Positions 57,076 to 64,000 of a DNA stretch of 64,000 bases are shown piece by piece; within the stretch, counting starts at the first letter, position 1, and the number at the start of each line of letters is the position of its first letter. A program made the translations under genes and the position numbers. The stretch covers positions 1 through 64,000 of the forward strand of contig JACPZP010000045.1 in the NCBI GenBank assembly GCA_016195405.1. Reading direction: 5' to 3'. The notes beneath the pieces were generated by a model. It had not been told where the DNA came from, did no database searches, and saw only the letters and a program-made list of their open reading frames with translations. Source of the stretch: Planctomycetota bacterium (GTDB lineage: Bacteria > Planctomycetota > Planctomycetia > Gemmatales > Gemmataceae).

Positions 57076-57564
57076 ATGCGTCAGGACCAGCGCGAAATGC
57101 TGCGCCGGCAGTTCCAATTCCGCTGCGGCTACTGCGGCGTCCACGAAAGCGATGCAGGCGCCGAGTTGACCGTTGATCATTTTCAGCCTCGTTCGCACGG
57201 GGGCTCGCACGAGCCCGAAAATTAGGTTTATTGTTGCCACGCCTGTAATGAATTCAAAGGCGACTTCTGGCAGCCCGACTCGTCTCGGCGCATCTTGCAT
57301 CCGTTTCGGGATGCCACTGCATCGCATGTCATTGAAGAGGATGAAGGCACATTACGCGCTTTGACCGAGACGGGTGCGTTCCACATCGAGAGGCTGCGTT
57401 TGAATCGTCGGCAACTCGTGGCCTATCGACGTGAACACCGTCTTTTGGAAGCAGCCCGTCAAGCGCGCGCCCGCGTCTTCGAGCGCCTTGAGGAGCTGGA
57501 AAGCGAAATGCGAAGCTTAATTGCAGAGCTGACACAACTGGGGCACGACGACTTGGAAGCGTGA
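57076..57564 (+). pseudogene. HNH endonuclease gene with an in-frame TAG
   Basis: The single frame encodes FRCGYCGVHESDAGAELTVD, HFQPRSHGGSHEPEN, then TAG at 57223-57225, then VYCCHACNEFKGDFWQPDSS and a helical tail. Two CxxC pairs and DHFxPRSxGG make a complete HNH domain interrupted by the stop; the family usually has Leu there, one base away (TTG). The C-terminal part remains well conserved, so the mutation is recent, or a sequencing error, or read-through is used. Confidence 0.75.
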
Positions 57565-57660
57565 CCAGGATTCTTGTTGCATCCACCTCCCATCGCCACT
57601 TACACTGGAATCCTGACAATCGACCAACGTCACTCGCGATCATTTCACAAGGGGGCAGTG

Positions 57661-58995
57661 ATGACACGGAAACTGAATCGGCGGCGATTCCTGAAAGCCG
57701 GCGCCGCGGCGGGGGCGGGATACTGGCTTCTGGGCGGCATCACCGAGTCGCGGGCGTCGCGGCAAAACGGGCCCATGGAGCGGCTCAACGTTGCTGTCAT
57801 CGGCGCCGGCGGGCAGGGCGGAGGCAACCTTGGCAACGTCGCCCGCACCGAAAACATCGTCGCCCTCTGCGACATCGACGAAGCTCGGGCACGCAACTCC
57901 TTCAACGCCCACCCCAAGGCGCCCAAGTACACCGATTTCCGCGTCATGCTCGAAAAGCAGAAGGACATCGAAGCCGTCGTCGTCAGCACGGCCGACCATA
58001 CCCACGCCTTCGCCAGCATCGCCGCCATGCGCCTGGGCAAGCATTGCTACTGCGAGAAACCCTTGACCCACAGTGTCTGGGAAGCCCGGCAGATGCGCGA
58101 GGTGGCCGCCAAGCAGAAGGTCGCCACGCAGATGGGCAACCAGGGAACCAGTGACAACGCCCTGCGCGAGGCGGTCGAGATTGTTCGCTCCGGCGCGATC
58201 GGCGACGTTCGCGAAGTTCACGTCTGGACTGACCGCCCCGGCAACTACTGGCGGCAAGGCCACGCCAATCGTCCCAAGGAACGTCCTGAAGTTCCCAAGA
58301 CCTTGAGCTGGGACCTCTGGCTCGGACCGGCGCCGGAACGGCCTTACCACAACGCTTACCATCCCTTCGCCTGGCGCGGTTGGTGGGACTTCGGCACCGG
58401 CGCTTTGGGCGACATGGGCTGCCACATCATGAACCTGCCGTACATCGCGCTGCGGCTGGGCGCCCCCAGCTCCGTCATGGCGGAGGTGGACGGCCAGGTC
58501 AACGACGAAAGCCCGCCCAATGGCCTCATCGTCACCTACGAATTCCCGGCGCGCGGCAAGTTGCCCGCCGTGCGCATGAAATGGTATGAGGTGCGCCGGC
58601 CTCCGAACGAATTGTTCCATGGCCGCCGAGTTACTTCGGGCGGCTCACTCATGGTCGGCAGCCGCGGCACGCTATTCTCACAATCCGATTACGGCGCCAA
58701 TAATGTGCTGTTGCCGGAGAAAGACTTCCGCGCGTTCAAGCCGCCGGAGCGTACGCTGCCGCGCTCGCCGGGCCACCACGCCGAATGGATCAGGGCGTGC
58801 AAGGGTGGTGCGCCGGCGATGTCGAACTTCGTGGATCACTCCGGTCCGCTCACGGAGATGGTGCTGTTGGGCAACGTCGCCATCCGTGTCGGCAAACGCG
58901 TCGTTTGGGACAGCGAAAGGCTGCGCGCCACCGACCTGGCCGCCGCCGACCGCTACATTCACCGCGAGTATCGAAAGGGGTGGAGCCTTGGATAG
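57661..58995 (+). CDS. Tat-exported Gfo/Idh/MocA-family oxidoreductase
   Basis: 444 aa. A Tat signal (NRRRFLKAGAAAGAGYWLLG) is followed by a Rossmann NAD-binding motif LNVAVIGAGGQGGGNLGNVA, then VALCDID, STADHTHAF and the family EKP motif (CYCEKPLTH, residues ~135-143). A C-terminal domain includes NEFP-like GLIVTYEFPARGK. Large numbers of such secreted sugar dehydrogenases are typical of planctomycetes. ATG 57661 gives the full Tat motif. Substrate unknown. Confidence 0.9.
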   Translation: MTRKLNRRRFLKAGAAAGAGYWLLGGITESRASRQNGPMERLNVAVIGAGGQGGGNLGNVARTENIVALCDIDEARARNSFNAHPKAPKYTDFRVMLEKQKDIEAVVVSTADHTHAFASIAAMRLGKHCYCEKPLTHSVWEARQMREVAAKQKVATQMGNQGTSDNALREAVEIVRSGAIGDVREVHVWTDRPGNYWRQGHANRPKERPEVPKTLSWDLWLGPAPERPYHNAYHPFAWRGWWDFGTGALGDMGCHIMNLPYIALRLGAPSSVMAEVDGQVNDESPPNGLIVTYEFPARGKLPAVRMKWYEVRRPPNELFHGRRVTSGGSLMVGSRGTLFSQSDYGANNVLLPEKDFRAFKPPERTLPRSPGHHAEWIRACKGGAPAMSNFVDHSGPLTEMVLLGNVAIRVGKRVVWDSERLRATDLAAADRYIHREYRKGWSLG

Positions 58996-59119
58996 AGGGA
59001 AGTCGCCGCCGTGCCTTTTCCAGGCGGCTTCATATACTCTTGGATAATATTCCAGGAAGGAAATTGGCGGATTTGGTCAAACGCAGGATGCGAATGAACG
59101 TTCCCCTGGAATCCATGTC

Positions 59120-59962
59120 ATGGCCAGCGCTCCACGCCAGGAAAGCCCCGAAGTCCTGGCCCGAATCTATCGGCTTTTCCGCGATTACTTCGACAAGGCG
59201 GAGAAGAAACGGCGCTGGAGCCTAAAGGAAGACGTTCCCTGGAACGCGTGCAATCCCAATCTCGACCGCAGGATCGCGGACGTGGTCGAGACGTTTTGCG
59301 TGGTCGAATTGTATCTTCCCGATTATTTGAGCAAGCTGATCCCGCAGGTCCGCACCAACCGCGGCCGGGCCTGGATGCTCGCCAACTGGGGCTACGAGGA
59401 GTGCAAGCACTCCATGGCGTTCGGCGATTGGCTCGAGCGCTCCGGCCATCGCTCCGACGAGCAACTTGCAGACATGGAGGCGATGACCTTCTCCCACGAA
59501 TGGCAGCTACCTTACGACAATGCGCTGGGCATGGTTATCTACACCATGTTCCAGGAACGGGCGACTTGGCTGACTTATCAAAACCTGCGCGCGATTGTCG
59601 GCAATGACGATCCTGCGCTGAGCCGGGTCTTGCAGCTCATCAGCATCGACGAATGCGCACACTATGATTTCTTCAAACGGCTCGTGCAGATTTACCTTGA
59701 AGATGACCGTGATGCCACACTCGAACAGATGCGCGTGGTGGCCAACACCTTCAAAATGCCCGCGCTGCACATGCTGGCCGACAGCGCCTTGCGCATGAAC
59801 GAGATCAAAACCATGCGAATTCTCGACGAAGACTTATTTATTTCCAAGGTGTACGAACCGATCCTGGCCGATATCGACGTCAGCAAGAAGGAACTGCGCC
59901 GCCGCCAGTCGAGCCGCGAAATCGTGGTGGCCGCTTGCGAATTGGGGCAACCGAAGATTTGA
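59120..59962 (+). CDS. Acyl-ACP desaturase
   Basis: 280 aa. Helical diiron protein with NWGYEECKHSMAF (EExxH) near 90 and SIDECAHYDFF (DExxH) near 175, the di-iron ligands of stearoyl-ACP Delta9 desaturases. WLTYQNLRAIV and LADMEAMTFSHEWQLP also fit the fold. It would introduce a double bond into ACP-bound fatty acids using ferredoxin electrons. The ketosynthase gene follows 37 bp later on the same strand. Confidence 0.88.
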   Translation: MASAPRQESPEVLARIYRLFRDYFDKAEKKRRWSLKEDVPWNACNPNLDRRIADVVETFCVVELYLPDYLSKLIPQVRTNRGRAWMLANWGYEECKHSMAFGDWLERSGHRSDEQLADMEAMTFSHEWQLPYDNALGMVIYTMFQERATWLTYQNLRAIVGNDDPALSRVLQLISIDECAHYDFFKRLVQIYLEDDRDATLEQMRVVANTFKMPALHMLADSALRMNEIKTMRILDEDLFISKVYEPILADIDVSKKELRRRQSSREIVVAACELGQPKI

Positions 59963-59999
59963 CGGTCACGCGAAGCCGCAAGCGGCCAACACAACGTCC

Positions 60000-61277
60000 A
60001 TGGCACTATCGTCGCGACGCCCCGTCATCACCGGACTGGGGGTGATCTCCCCGCTCGGATTGGAACTCGGTTCCTTCTGGGACGCGCTCCGCGAAGGCCG
60101 GTCCGGCGTGCGCCGCCTTGAAGGTTTCGATACCAGCGGCCTGCCCGTGCACATCGGCGGCGAAGTGACCGCCTTTGAGCCCCGCAATTATCTCGACAAG
60201 AAAGATCGCAAGCGGCTCAACATCATGGTGCGAACTTTCCAGTTCGTCGCCGCCGCTTCCCAGCTCGCCCTGCAGGACGCCCAAGTTGACAAGGAAAAGA
60301 TCGATCCGGCGCGCTTCGGCGTCGTCTTCGGCTCTTCGACCATTCCCAGCGAACTAAACGAATTGGGTCTGGCGGCGGTTGCCAGCACCGATCCACAGAC
60401 GCGACGCGTCGATCTGAAAAAATGGGGCAAGCAGGGCCTGCCGCTTATTCCACCCATGTGGATGCTCTGCCACATCCCGAACATGCAGGCTTGCCACGTC
60501 TCGATCATCCAAAACGCGCAGGGGCCGAATAACACCATCACGCAGTCCGACGTTGCCGGCGCGCTTACCTTGGGCGAGGCGTGCCGGCACATCGCGCGCG
60601 GCGACGCCGACTTGTTTCTCACGGGCGGCGGCGACAGCGCGCTAACGCCGATCAACTTCATGCGCCATTGCCTGTTCTCGCCATTGTCCCGGCGCAATCA
60701 GGAGCCGACCAAAGCGTGCCGGCCTTTCGACAAAAAACGCGACGGCTGGGTGTTGGGCGAGGGGGCCGGCGTCCTTGTCGTGGAAGCCCTCGAACATGCC
60801 GAGAAACGCGGCGCCCCAATCCTGGCGGAGATCGCCGGCTTCGCTTCCACCTTTGACAAGGGCCGCAGCGGCAAAGGCCTGGCCCGCGCGCTCCGGCAAG
60901 CTCTGGAGCGAGCGGGCATTGGACCGAAGGACATCGATCACGTGAATGCCCAGGGCAACAGCTCGCGCGACGCGGATGCATGGGAGGCTCGCGCCATTGC
61001 GGAAGTGTTCGGCACGGGCCGCGACGCTTCGCCGGTGCTGGCCTGCAAGAGCTACATGGGCCACCTTGGCGCCTCCGGCAGTGCGGTGGAGATGATCGCC
61101 AGCCTCCTCGCCCTAAAACACGGCGTCGTGCCGCGAACCTTGAATTACGAAGAGCCCGATCCCGCCTGTCCGGTAAATGTACTGCGCGAGGCCAGGCAGG
61201 TGCGGAAGCCCCATTTCCTGAAAATCGCCTTCACCGAGATGGGCCAATGTGCCGCGATCGTGTTCCGCAAGTTCTAG
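60000..61277 (+). CDS. Ketosynthase (KAS II/FabF-like) lacking catalytic Cys and His
   Basis: 425 aa, FabF/KAS fold throughout (RRPVITGLGVISPLGLELGS, DGWVLGEGAGVLVVEALEHA, KSYMGHLGASGSA). The nucleophile Cys of the ATAC motif is Asp184 (TITQSDVAGALTLG), and the first His of VNAHGT is Gln318 (HVNAQGN). Lys350 and His355 remain. It therefore resembles chain-length factors (KS-beta), which also lack the Cys, rather than a working condensing enzyme. Its pairing with the desaturase suggests a specialised fatty-acyl pathway. Confidence 0.88.
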   Translation: MALSSRRPVITGLGVISPLGLELGSFWDALREGRSGVRRLEGFDTSGLPVHIGGEVTAFEPRNYLDKKDRKRLNIMVRTFQFVAAASQLALQDAQVDKEKIDPARFGVVFGSSTIPSELNELGLAAVASTDPQTRRVDLKKWGKQGLPLIPPMWMLCHIPNMQACHVSIIQNAQGPNNTITQSDVAGALTLGEACRHIARGDADLFLTGGGDSALTPINFMRHCLFSPLSRRNQEPTKACRPFDKKRDGWVLGEGAGVLVVEALEHAEKRGAPILAEIAGFASTFDKGRSGKGLARALRQALERAGIGPKDIDHVNAQGNSSRDADAWEARAIAEVFGTGRDASPVLACKSYMGHLGASGSAVEMIASLLALKHGVVPRTLNYEEPDPACPVNVLREARQVRKPHFLKIAFTEMGQCAAIVFRKF

Positions 61278-61280
61278 GTG

Positions 61281-61322
61281 GGACCGGCGTCCCGCCGGTC
61301 CGAACAGGCGAGACGCCTGTTC
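61281..61322. terminator. Two tandem hairpins after the ketosynthase gene
   Basis: GGACCGGCG/CGCCGGTCC (61281-61289, 61293-61301) and GAACAGGCG/CGCCTGTTC (61302-61310, 61314-61322) each form 9-bp stems with 3-nt loops. They are typical of dispersed GC-rich palindromes in planctomycetes and may also end the transcript. Confidence 0.6.
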
Positions 61323-61439
61323 CACCGAGATGTTCCACCGAACAGTTCCACCGCAGTTGCCATCTCTCGCGCTATCACCTAACCCAACTACAGAGTCCGC
61401 AAGGTGCGGCTCACCTTGAATTCATTTAGGAGATGCACA

Positions 61440-61943
61440 ATGCTCGCGATCACGAAGCGATTCGGACTGGTGTCCATTCTCGCATTCGCTCTTCTCACCG
61501 GCGCCCAAGCCGGCGGCGACAAGAAGACGTCCGGGCACGACGGCGACATGGGGCACGTGATGGTCCGGCCCGACGACATCAAATGGGGACCGGCGCCGCC
61601 CGCGCTGCCGTCCGGCGCCAAGGTCGCGGTCCTCTCGGGCGATCCGACCAAATCGACCGCCTATGTACTTCGCGTCCAGCTCCCCGACGGCTTCAAGGTT
61701 CCGCCGCACTGGCACCCCACGGACGAAAACGTCACCGTCATCAAGGGCACTTTCAACATCGGCCGCGGGGACAAATTCAGCAAGGACAGCACGGAAGCCC
61801 TGCCGCCCGGCTCGTTCGCACGCATGCCGAAAGAGATGCGCCACTTTGCATGGGCCAAGGGCGAAACCATCGTCCAAGTCCACGGCATCGGGCCGTTCGA
61901 GATTAATTACGTGAACGCATTGGATGATCCGCGAAAGAAGTGA
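61440..61943 (+). CDS. Secreted small cupin protein
   Basis: 167 aa: signal peptide FGLVSILAFALLTGAQAGGD, then a double-stranded beta-helix with PPHWHPTDENVTVIKG (metal-binding His-x-His and Glu) and a second motif PKEMRHFAWAKG. Small cupins of this kind bind a metal; reaction unknown. The gene is followed by the 18-bp palindrome at 61965. Confidence 0.8.
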   Translation: MLAITKRFGLVSILAFALLTGAQAGGDKKTSGHDGDMGHVMVRPDDIKWGPAPPALPSGAKVAVLSGDPTKSTAYVLRVQLPDGFKVPPHWHPTDENVTVIKGTFNIGRGDKFSKDSTEALPPGSFARMPKEMRHFAWAKGETIVQVHGIGPFEINYVNALDDPRKK

Positions 61944-61964
61944 ACGATCACGCCAAACGGTCCG

Positions 61965-62016
61965 GTTTACGTTTCGCGCTCGCGGGTTTGTTGCGAGCCG
62001 AGCGCGAAACGTAAAC
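61965..62016. terminator. 18-bp inverted repeat between convergent genes
   Basis: GTTTACGTTTCGCGCTCG (61965-61982) and CGAGCGCGAAACGTAAAC (61999-62016) are perfect arms with a 16-nt loop. It sits between the cupin (plus) and Uma2 (minus) stops, so it probably terminates both transcripts. Confidence 0.7.
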
Positions 62017-62021
62017 GGCTT

Positions 62022-62717
62022 TTACGTGCTCTCTTTCGCCAAGCGCTCGACGAATTCGTGGTGCTCCTCGCTCGCCAATCCTTGCTGTAGCACGCGCAAT
62101 ACGGTCGCCAGATCGTTTTCAATCAGCGCCGTGGGATTGAGCCAAAGTCCTGGGAAGCACTTGCTCTTGAAAGCTCCATCCGAGGACCGTGTCAATCGCT
62201 TAAACTTGCCGCCACGTAGGAAAAACCAGTCTATTTCACGATCAGCGACGCGCCAGATTATATATTCCAAGACGCTGTTGCGCTCATACGCCTTGAGCTT
62301 CTCGTGCAAGTCGTAAGAGGCCGTGCTGACAGAAATCTCCGCAACGAGCTCCGGCGCGGATACAACGTAGCCATCTTCGCTCGTCTGCGATTGACCGCTG
62401 CAGTCGGGCAGAATTCGTAAGAGTGCGTCCGGCTGTGGCTGGTTCGACCCTACCTTCATGCGCACCGTGGAGTTGTCGCCGACTTGCACCCCTGGAGTAA
62501 AGGCCTCATACCAAATCAACCAACCAATTAACTTCGCTTGCGGACTCCCATGCTCTTCGATCGTTACGGGCGACGGCATGTAAACGACTCCTTCTATCAG
62601 TTCCGCCTTTTTCAGTTCCGGCATGGCCTGATAGCGGCGCTCGAATTCTTCCACAGTCAAATGATCGCCAGGCTGGAGCGGCGGTATCTGCGGAGCGCAC
62701 CGAGGAACGGCGGACAT
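62022..62717 (-). CDS. Uma2-family (DUF820) predicted endonuclease
   Basis: 231 aa. DHLTVEEFERRYQAMPELKK and AELIEGVVYMPSPVTIEEHG carry the first acid of the PD-(D/E)XK fold. Later motifs include PQPDALLRI and SAPELVAEISVSTASYDLHE followed by KLKAY, with the catalytic E..VS.....D...K arrangement of Uma2. GGGAGG precedes the ATG. These proteins are abundant in planctomycetes and cyanobacteria; function is not established. Confidence 0.88.
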   Translation of the reverse strand: MSAVPRCAPQIPPLQPGDHLTVEEFERRYQAMPELKKAELIEGVVYMPSPVTIEEHGSPQAKLIGWLIWYEAFTPGVQVGDNSTVRMKVGSNQPQPDALLRILPDCSGQSQTSEDGYVVSAPELVAEISVSTASYDLHEKLKAYERNSVLEYIIWRVADREIDWFFLRGGKFKRLTRSSDGAFKSKCFPGLWLNPTALIENDLATVLRVLQQGLASEEHHEFVERLAKEST

Positions 62718-62732
62718 GAAGAACCTCCCAAG

Positions 62733-63032
62733 TCAACGTTGAATGTTCTTTCCGCGACGCCGACCCTTAGGCTTCAAATTCAGTCCCAAGGCACGCCGAA
62801 AATCTTCCAAGTTCTTTCCGCCATGTTCACGGTAGGAACGGCGCGAATCTTCGATTAGTTCTTGAAAACGCGGATTGTTCGCCAACGCAATTCTCTCCCA
62901 GTCAGAGCGGGAAAGGTCTTTGACCGCTGCGAGCGGCTTCCCCTTGCGTGTCAATATTACAGTGCCGCTCTTCGCCAATTTGGCCACTTGCGGCAAAGTC
63001 AAGGTTGCTTCTTCCAATGCCACGACTTTCAT
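62733..63032 (-). CDS. Phd/YefM-type antitoxin
   Basis: 99 aa: MKVVALEEATLTLPQVAKLA, GTVILTRKGKPLAAVKDLS, i.e. the Phd DNA-binding domain, then a basic tail with FRRALGL. It starts inside the toxin stop (ATGA overlap at 63029-63032). Gene order is toxin first, antitoxin second. Confidence 0.8.
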   Translation of the reverse strand: MKVVALEEATLTLPQVAKLAKSGTVILTRKGKPLAAVKDLSRSDWERIALANNPRFQELIEDSRRSYREHGGKNLEDFRRALGLNLKPKGRRRGKNIQR

Positions 63033-63322
63033 AATGAAATCTCCTCGCCTCCAATGCGCAAAATGTTGTGATCCTTTTTCCCCACCGCGATGAGCGCCAC
63101 TTCCTTCTTATCATTGTTCACGTCGTAAAAGACGCGAAGGGCGCCTACTCGCAACTCCCATGGCGCCACCACAGTCTCCTCAAGTTGTTTGCGGTTCCGC
63201 GTTGGCTTGTCGAGTTGATGCCTAAACTGCTTCTCTACTTCGTCGAGCACTACTTGCTGCTCCCGCTTTCCCAAGCTCTTGATGTGATTCTCCGCCCTAG
63301 GGGAAACGTGGATCTCGTACAT
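63029..63322 (-). CDS. RelE/ParE-type toxin
   Basis: 97 aa: MYEIHVSPRAENHIKSLGKR and a C-terminal LRVGALRVFYDVNNDKKEVA, the beta-sheet core of RelE-like toxins. A longer start at 63337 exists; ATG 63322 gives the normal opening. In RelE-type toxins the target is ribosome-bound mRNA, while ParE relatives act on gyrase. Which applies is not clear from sequence. Confidence 0.8.
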   Translation of the reverse strand: MYEIHVSPRAENHIKSLGKREQQVVLDEVEKQFRHQLDKPTRNRKQLEETVVAPWELRVGALRVFYDVNNDKKEVALIAVGKKDHNILRIGGEEISL

Positions 63323-63374
63323 GATTACCCGTTTCATCGATCCCTAGCGTTCCGGCAACGCTTCCGTCGCTATT

Positions 63375-64000
63375 CTACCCAATCCGCTGATCCAGATACA
63401 GCCGCTCCAGCGCCTGCACTTCGTCGGCCTCATACGCCGATTTATCCGAGCGGAGCACGGCGACCTTCGGGTCGCGCAGGCTTAGCCGTCCGTCCTTGTC
63501 ATGTTGAACGATGCCTTCAAACTTGACTGTCACGACGATCGCAGGGCGGAATTCCAGGCCGGGACGCACTCCGGAGGCGCTGGGCCTTTCAATGCGGCGA
63601 CCGGTCAAGAGGCCCATGCGCATCACCTCGGACTGGATGTGCAGGTCGCGAGCTTTGTCGACACCGGCCACGTCGCCGACGATGTCGAAGCCGCCGCTGT
63701 CGTTGCGAGCGCCGATCACGTAGGAGCCAAACAGACCGACGTTCTCTTTCGACGTCACGGCCAAAACGCCGCCCAGTAGCACCAAGTCGAGCGTGATCTC
63801 CGGCTTGCGCTTCACCCAGGCGGGGTCGCGGCTCGCCAGGTGATAGGGGCCGTTCAAATCCTTGGCGATGATTCCTTCATAGCCCTGCGCGCGGAAGTGA
63901 TGGAATAGGCGATTGAGATCTTCCTTGGTCTCGGCCATCTGCCCTTCGGACAGAAGAAGCGGCACCGGCAACGGCAGGCCCGCAACCGGAGCGAGCAATG
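63375..64000 (-). CDS. ATP-dependent DNA ligase, C-terminal part (truncated by window edge)
   Basis: The frame is open to the window edge. QGYEGIIAKDLNGPYHLASR matches ligase motif IV and DPAWVKRKPEITLDLVLLGG motif V, followed by an OB-fold C-terminus (PAIVVTVKFEGIVQHDKDGR). The AMP-binding KxDG motif must lie outside the window. It is a LigD/LigB-like ligase, possibly part of end joining or a stand-alone ligase. Confidence 0.85.
   Translation of the reverse strand, partial: LLAPVAGLPLPVPLLLSEGQMAETKEDLNRLFHHFRAQGYEGIIAKDLNGPYHLASRDPAWVKRKPEITLDLVLLGGVLAVTSKENVGLFGSYVIGARNDSGGFDIVGDVAGVDKARDLHIQSEVMRMGLLTGRRIERPSASGVRPGLEFRPAIVVTVKFEGIVQHDKDGRLSLRDPKVAVLRSDKSAYEADEVQALERLYLDQRIG

Noticed and set aside
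1-64000. tRNA, rRNA or replication-origin features
   Set aside because: No cloverleaf, rRNA-like stretch or DnaA-box cluster was recognised on reading; a covariance-model scan was not possible here.

Overview
The window looks like a planctomycete chromosome, probably from the Gemmata/Isosphaera/Pirellula side of the phylum. The basis is a giant secreted beta-helix protein with an N-terminal [11 protein letters not shown]-type (LEPR-XLL) motif, an ECF sigma factor next to a Ser/Thr kinase with TPRs, a Tat-exported Gfo/Idh/MocA oxidoreductase, and fairly high GC. No rRNA or tRNA gene was recognised. Assignments come from reading motifs; no database search was run.

Region 1 (1-11.8 kb) is a type I-G (formerly I-U) CRISPR-Cas locus. 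It has an array of ten identical 37-bp repeats, a translationally coupled minus-strand effector operon (csb1/cas7, csb2/cas5-6, cas3, a Cas8-like 'Cas3-extension' gene, and a second, shorter Csb2-like gene), then cas2 and a cas4-cas1 fusion. Between the effector and adaptation modules lies the most striking feature of the window. It is a solitary degenerate repeat-spacer-repeat unit on the plus strand at 8801-8909. The first 17 nt of its pseudo-spacer match the csb1 promoter at 15 positions, the only mismatches are at positions 6 and 12, and a TTA (TTN) PAM is adjacent. This is the architecture expected of a CRISPR-derived guide RNA (CreR/CreA type) that lets Cascade repress its own operon.

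Region 2 (11.9-18.2 kb) is a minus-strand operon of a sigma-70-like protein, a small helical protein, an ImmA/IrrE-type M78 peptidase, a NurA-like nuclease, a HerA ATPase and a DUF2130 PD-(D/E)XK protein. It resembles a defence or DNA-repair island. Region 3 (18.3-21.4 kb) is gene debris (TPR, Ku, AAA ATPase and ubiquitin-fold remnants) around an intact regulator whose receiver lacks its phospho-acceptor Asp, an XRE regulator and a small lipoprotein.

Region 4 (21.4-33.1 kb) is a decayed integrative/conjugative element. It holds a large serine recombinase, a tyrosine recombinase, a run of small membrane proteins, the C-terminal end of a VirD4/TraG-like coupling protein, small accessory genes, and the C-terminal helicase part of a MobF relaxase. 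A frameshifted TPR/membrane gene follows.

Region 5 (35-54 kb) is a set of minus-strand genes (giant surface protein, Hcp-like protein, HELTH metalloprotein, kinase-TPR) with an ECF sigma gene at its head. A 31-bp motif with invariant ends lies upstream of each of the four target genes and looks like the promoter recognised by that sigma factor. Region 6 (54-64 kb) carries a secreted glycosidase-like protein, an O-methyltransferase, an HNH gene with an in-frame stop, an oxidoreductase, an acyl-ACP desaturase next to a ketosynthase lacking its active-site Cys, a secreted cupin, a Uma2 protein, a RelE/Phd-type toxin-antitoxin pair, and the end of an ATP-dependent DNA ligase that runs off the window.
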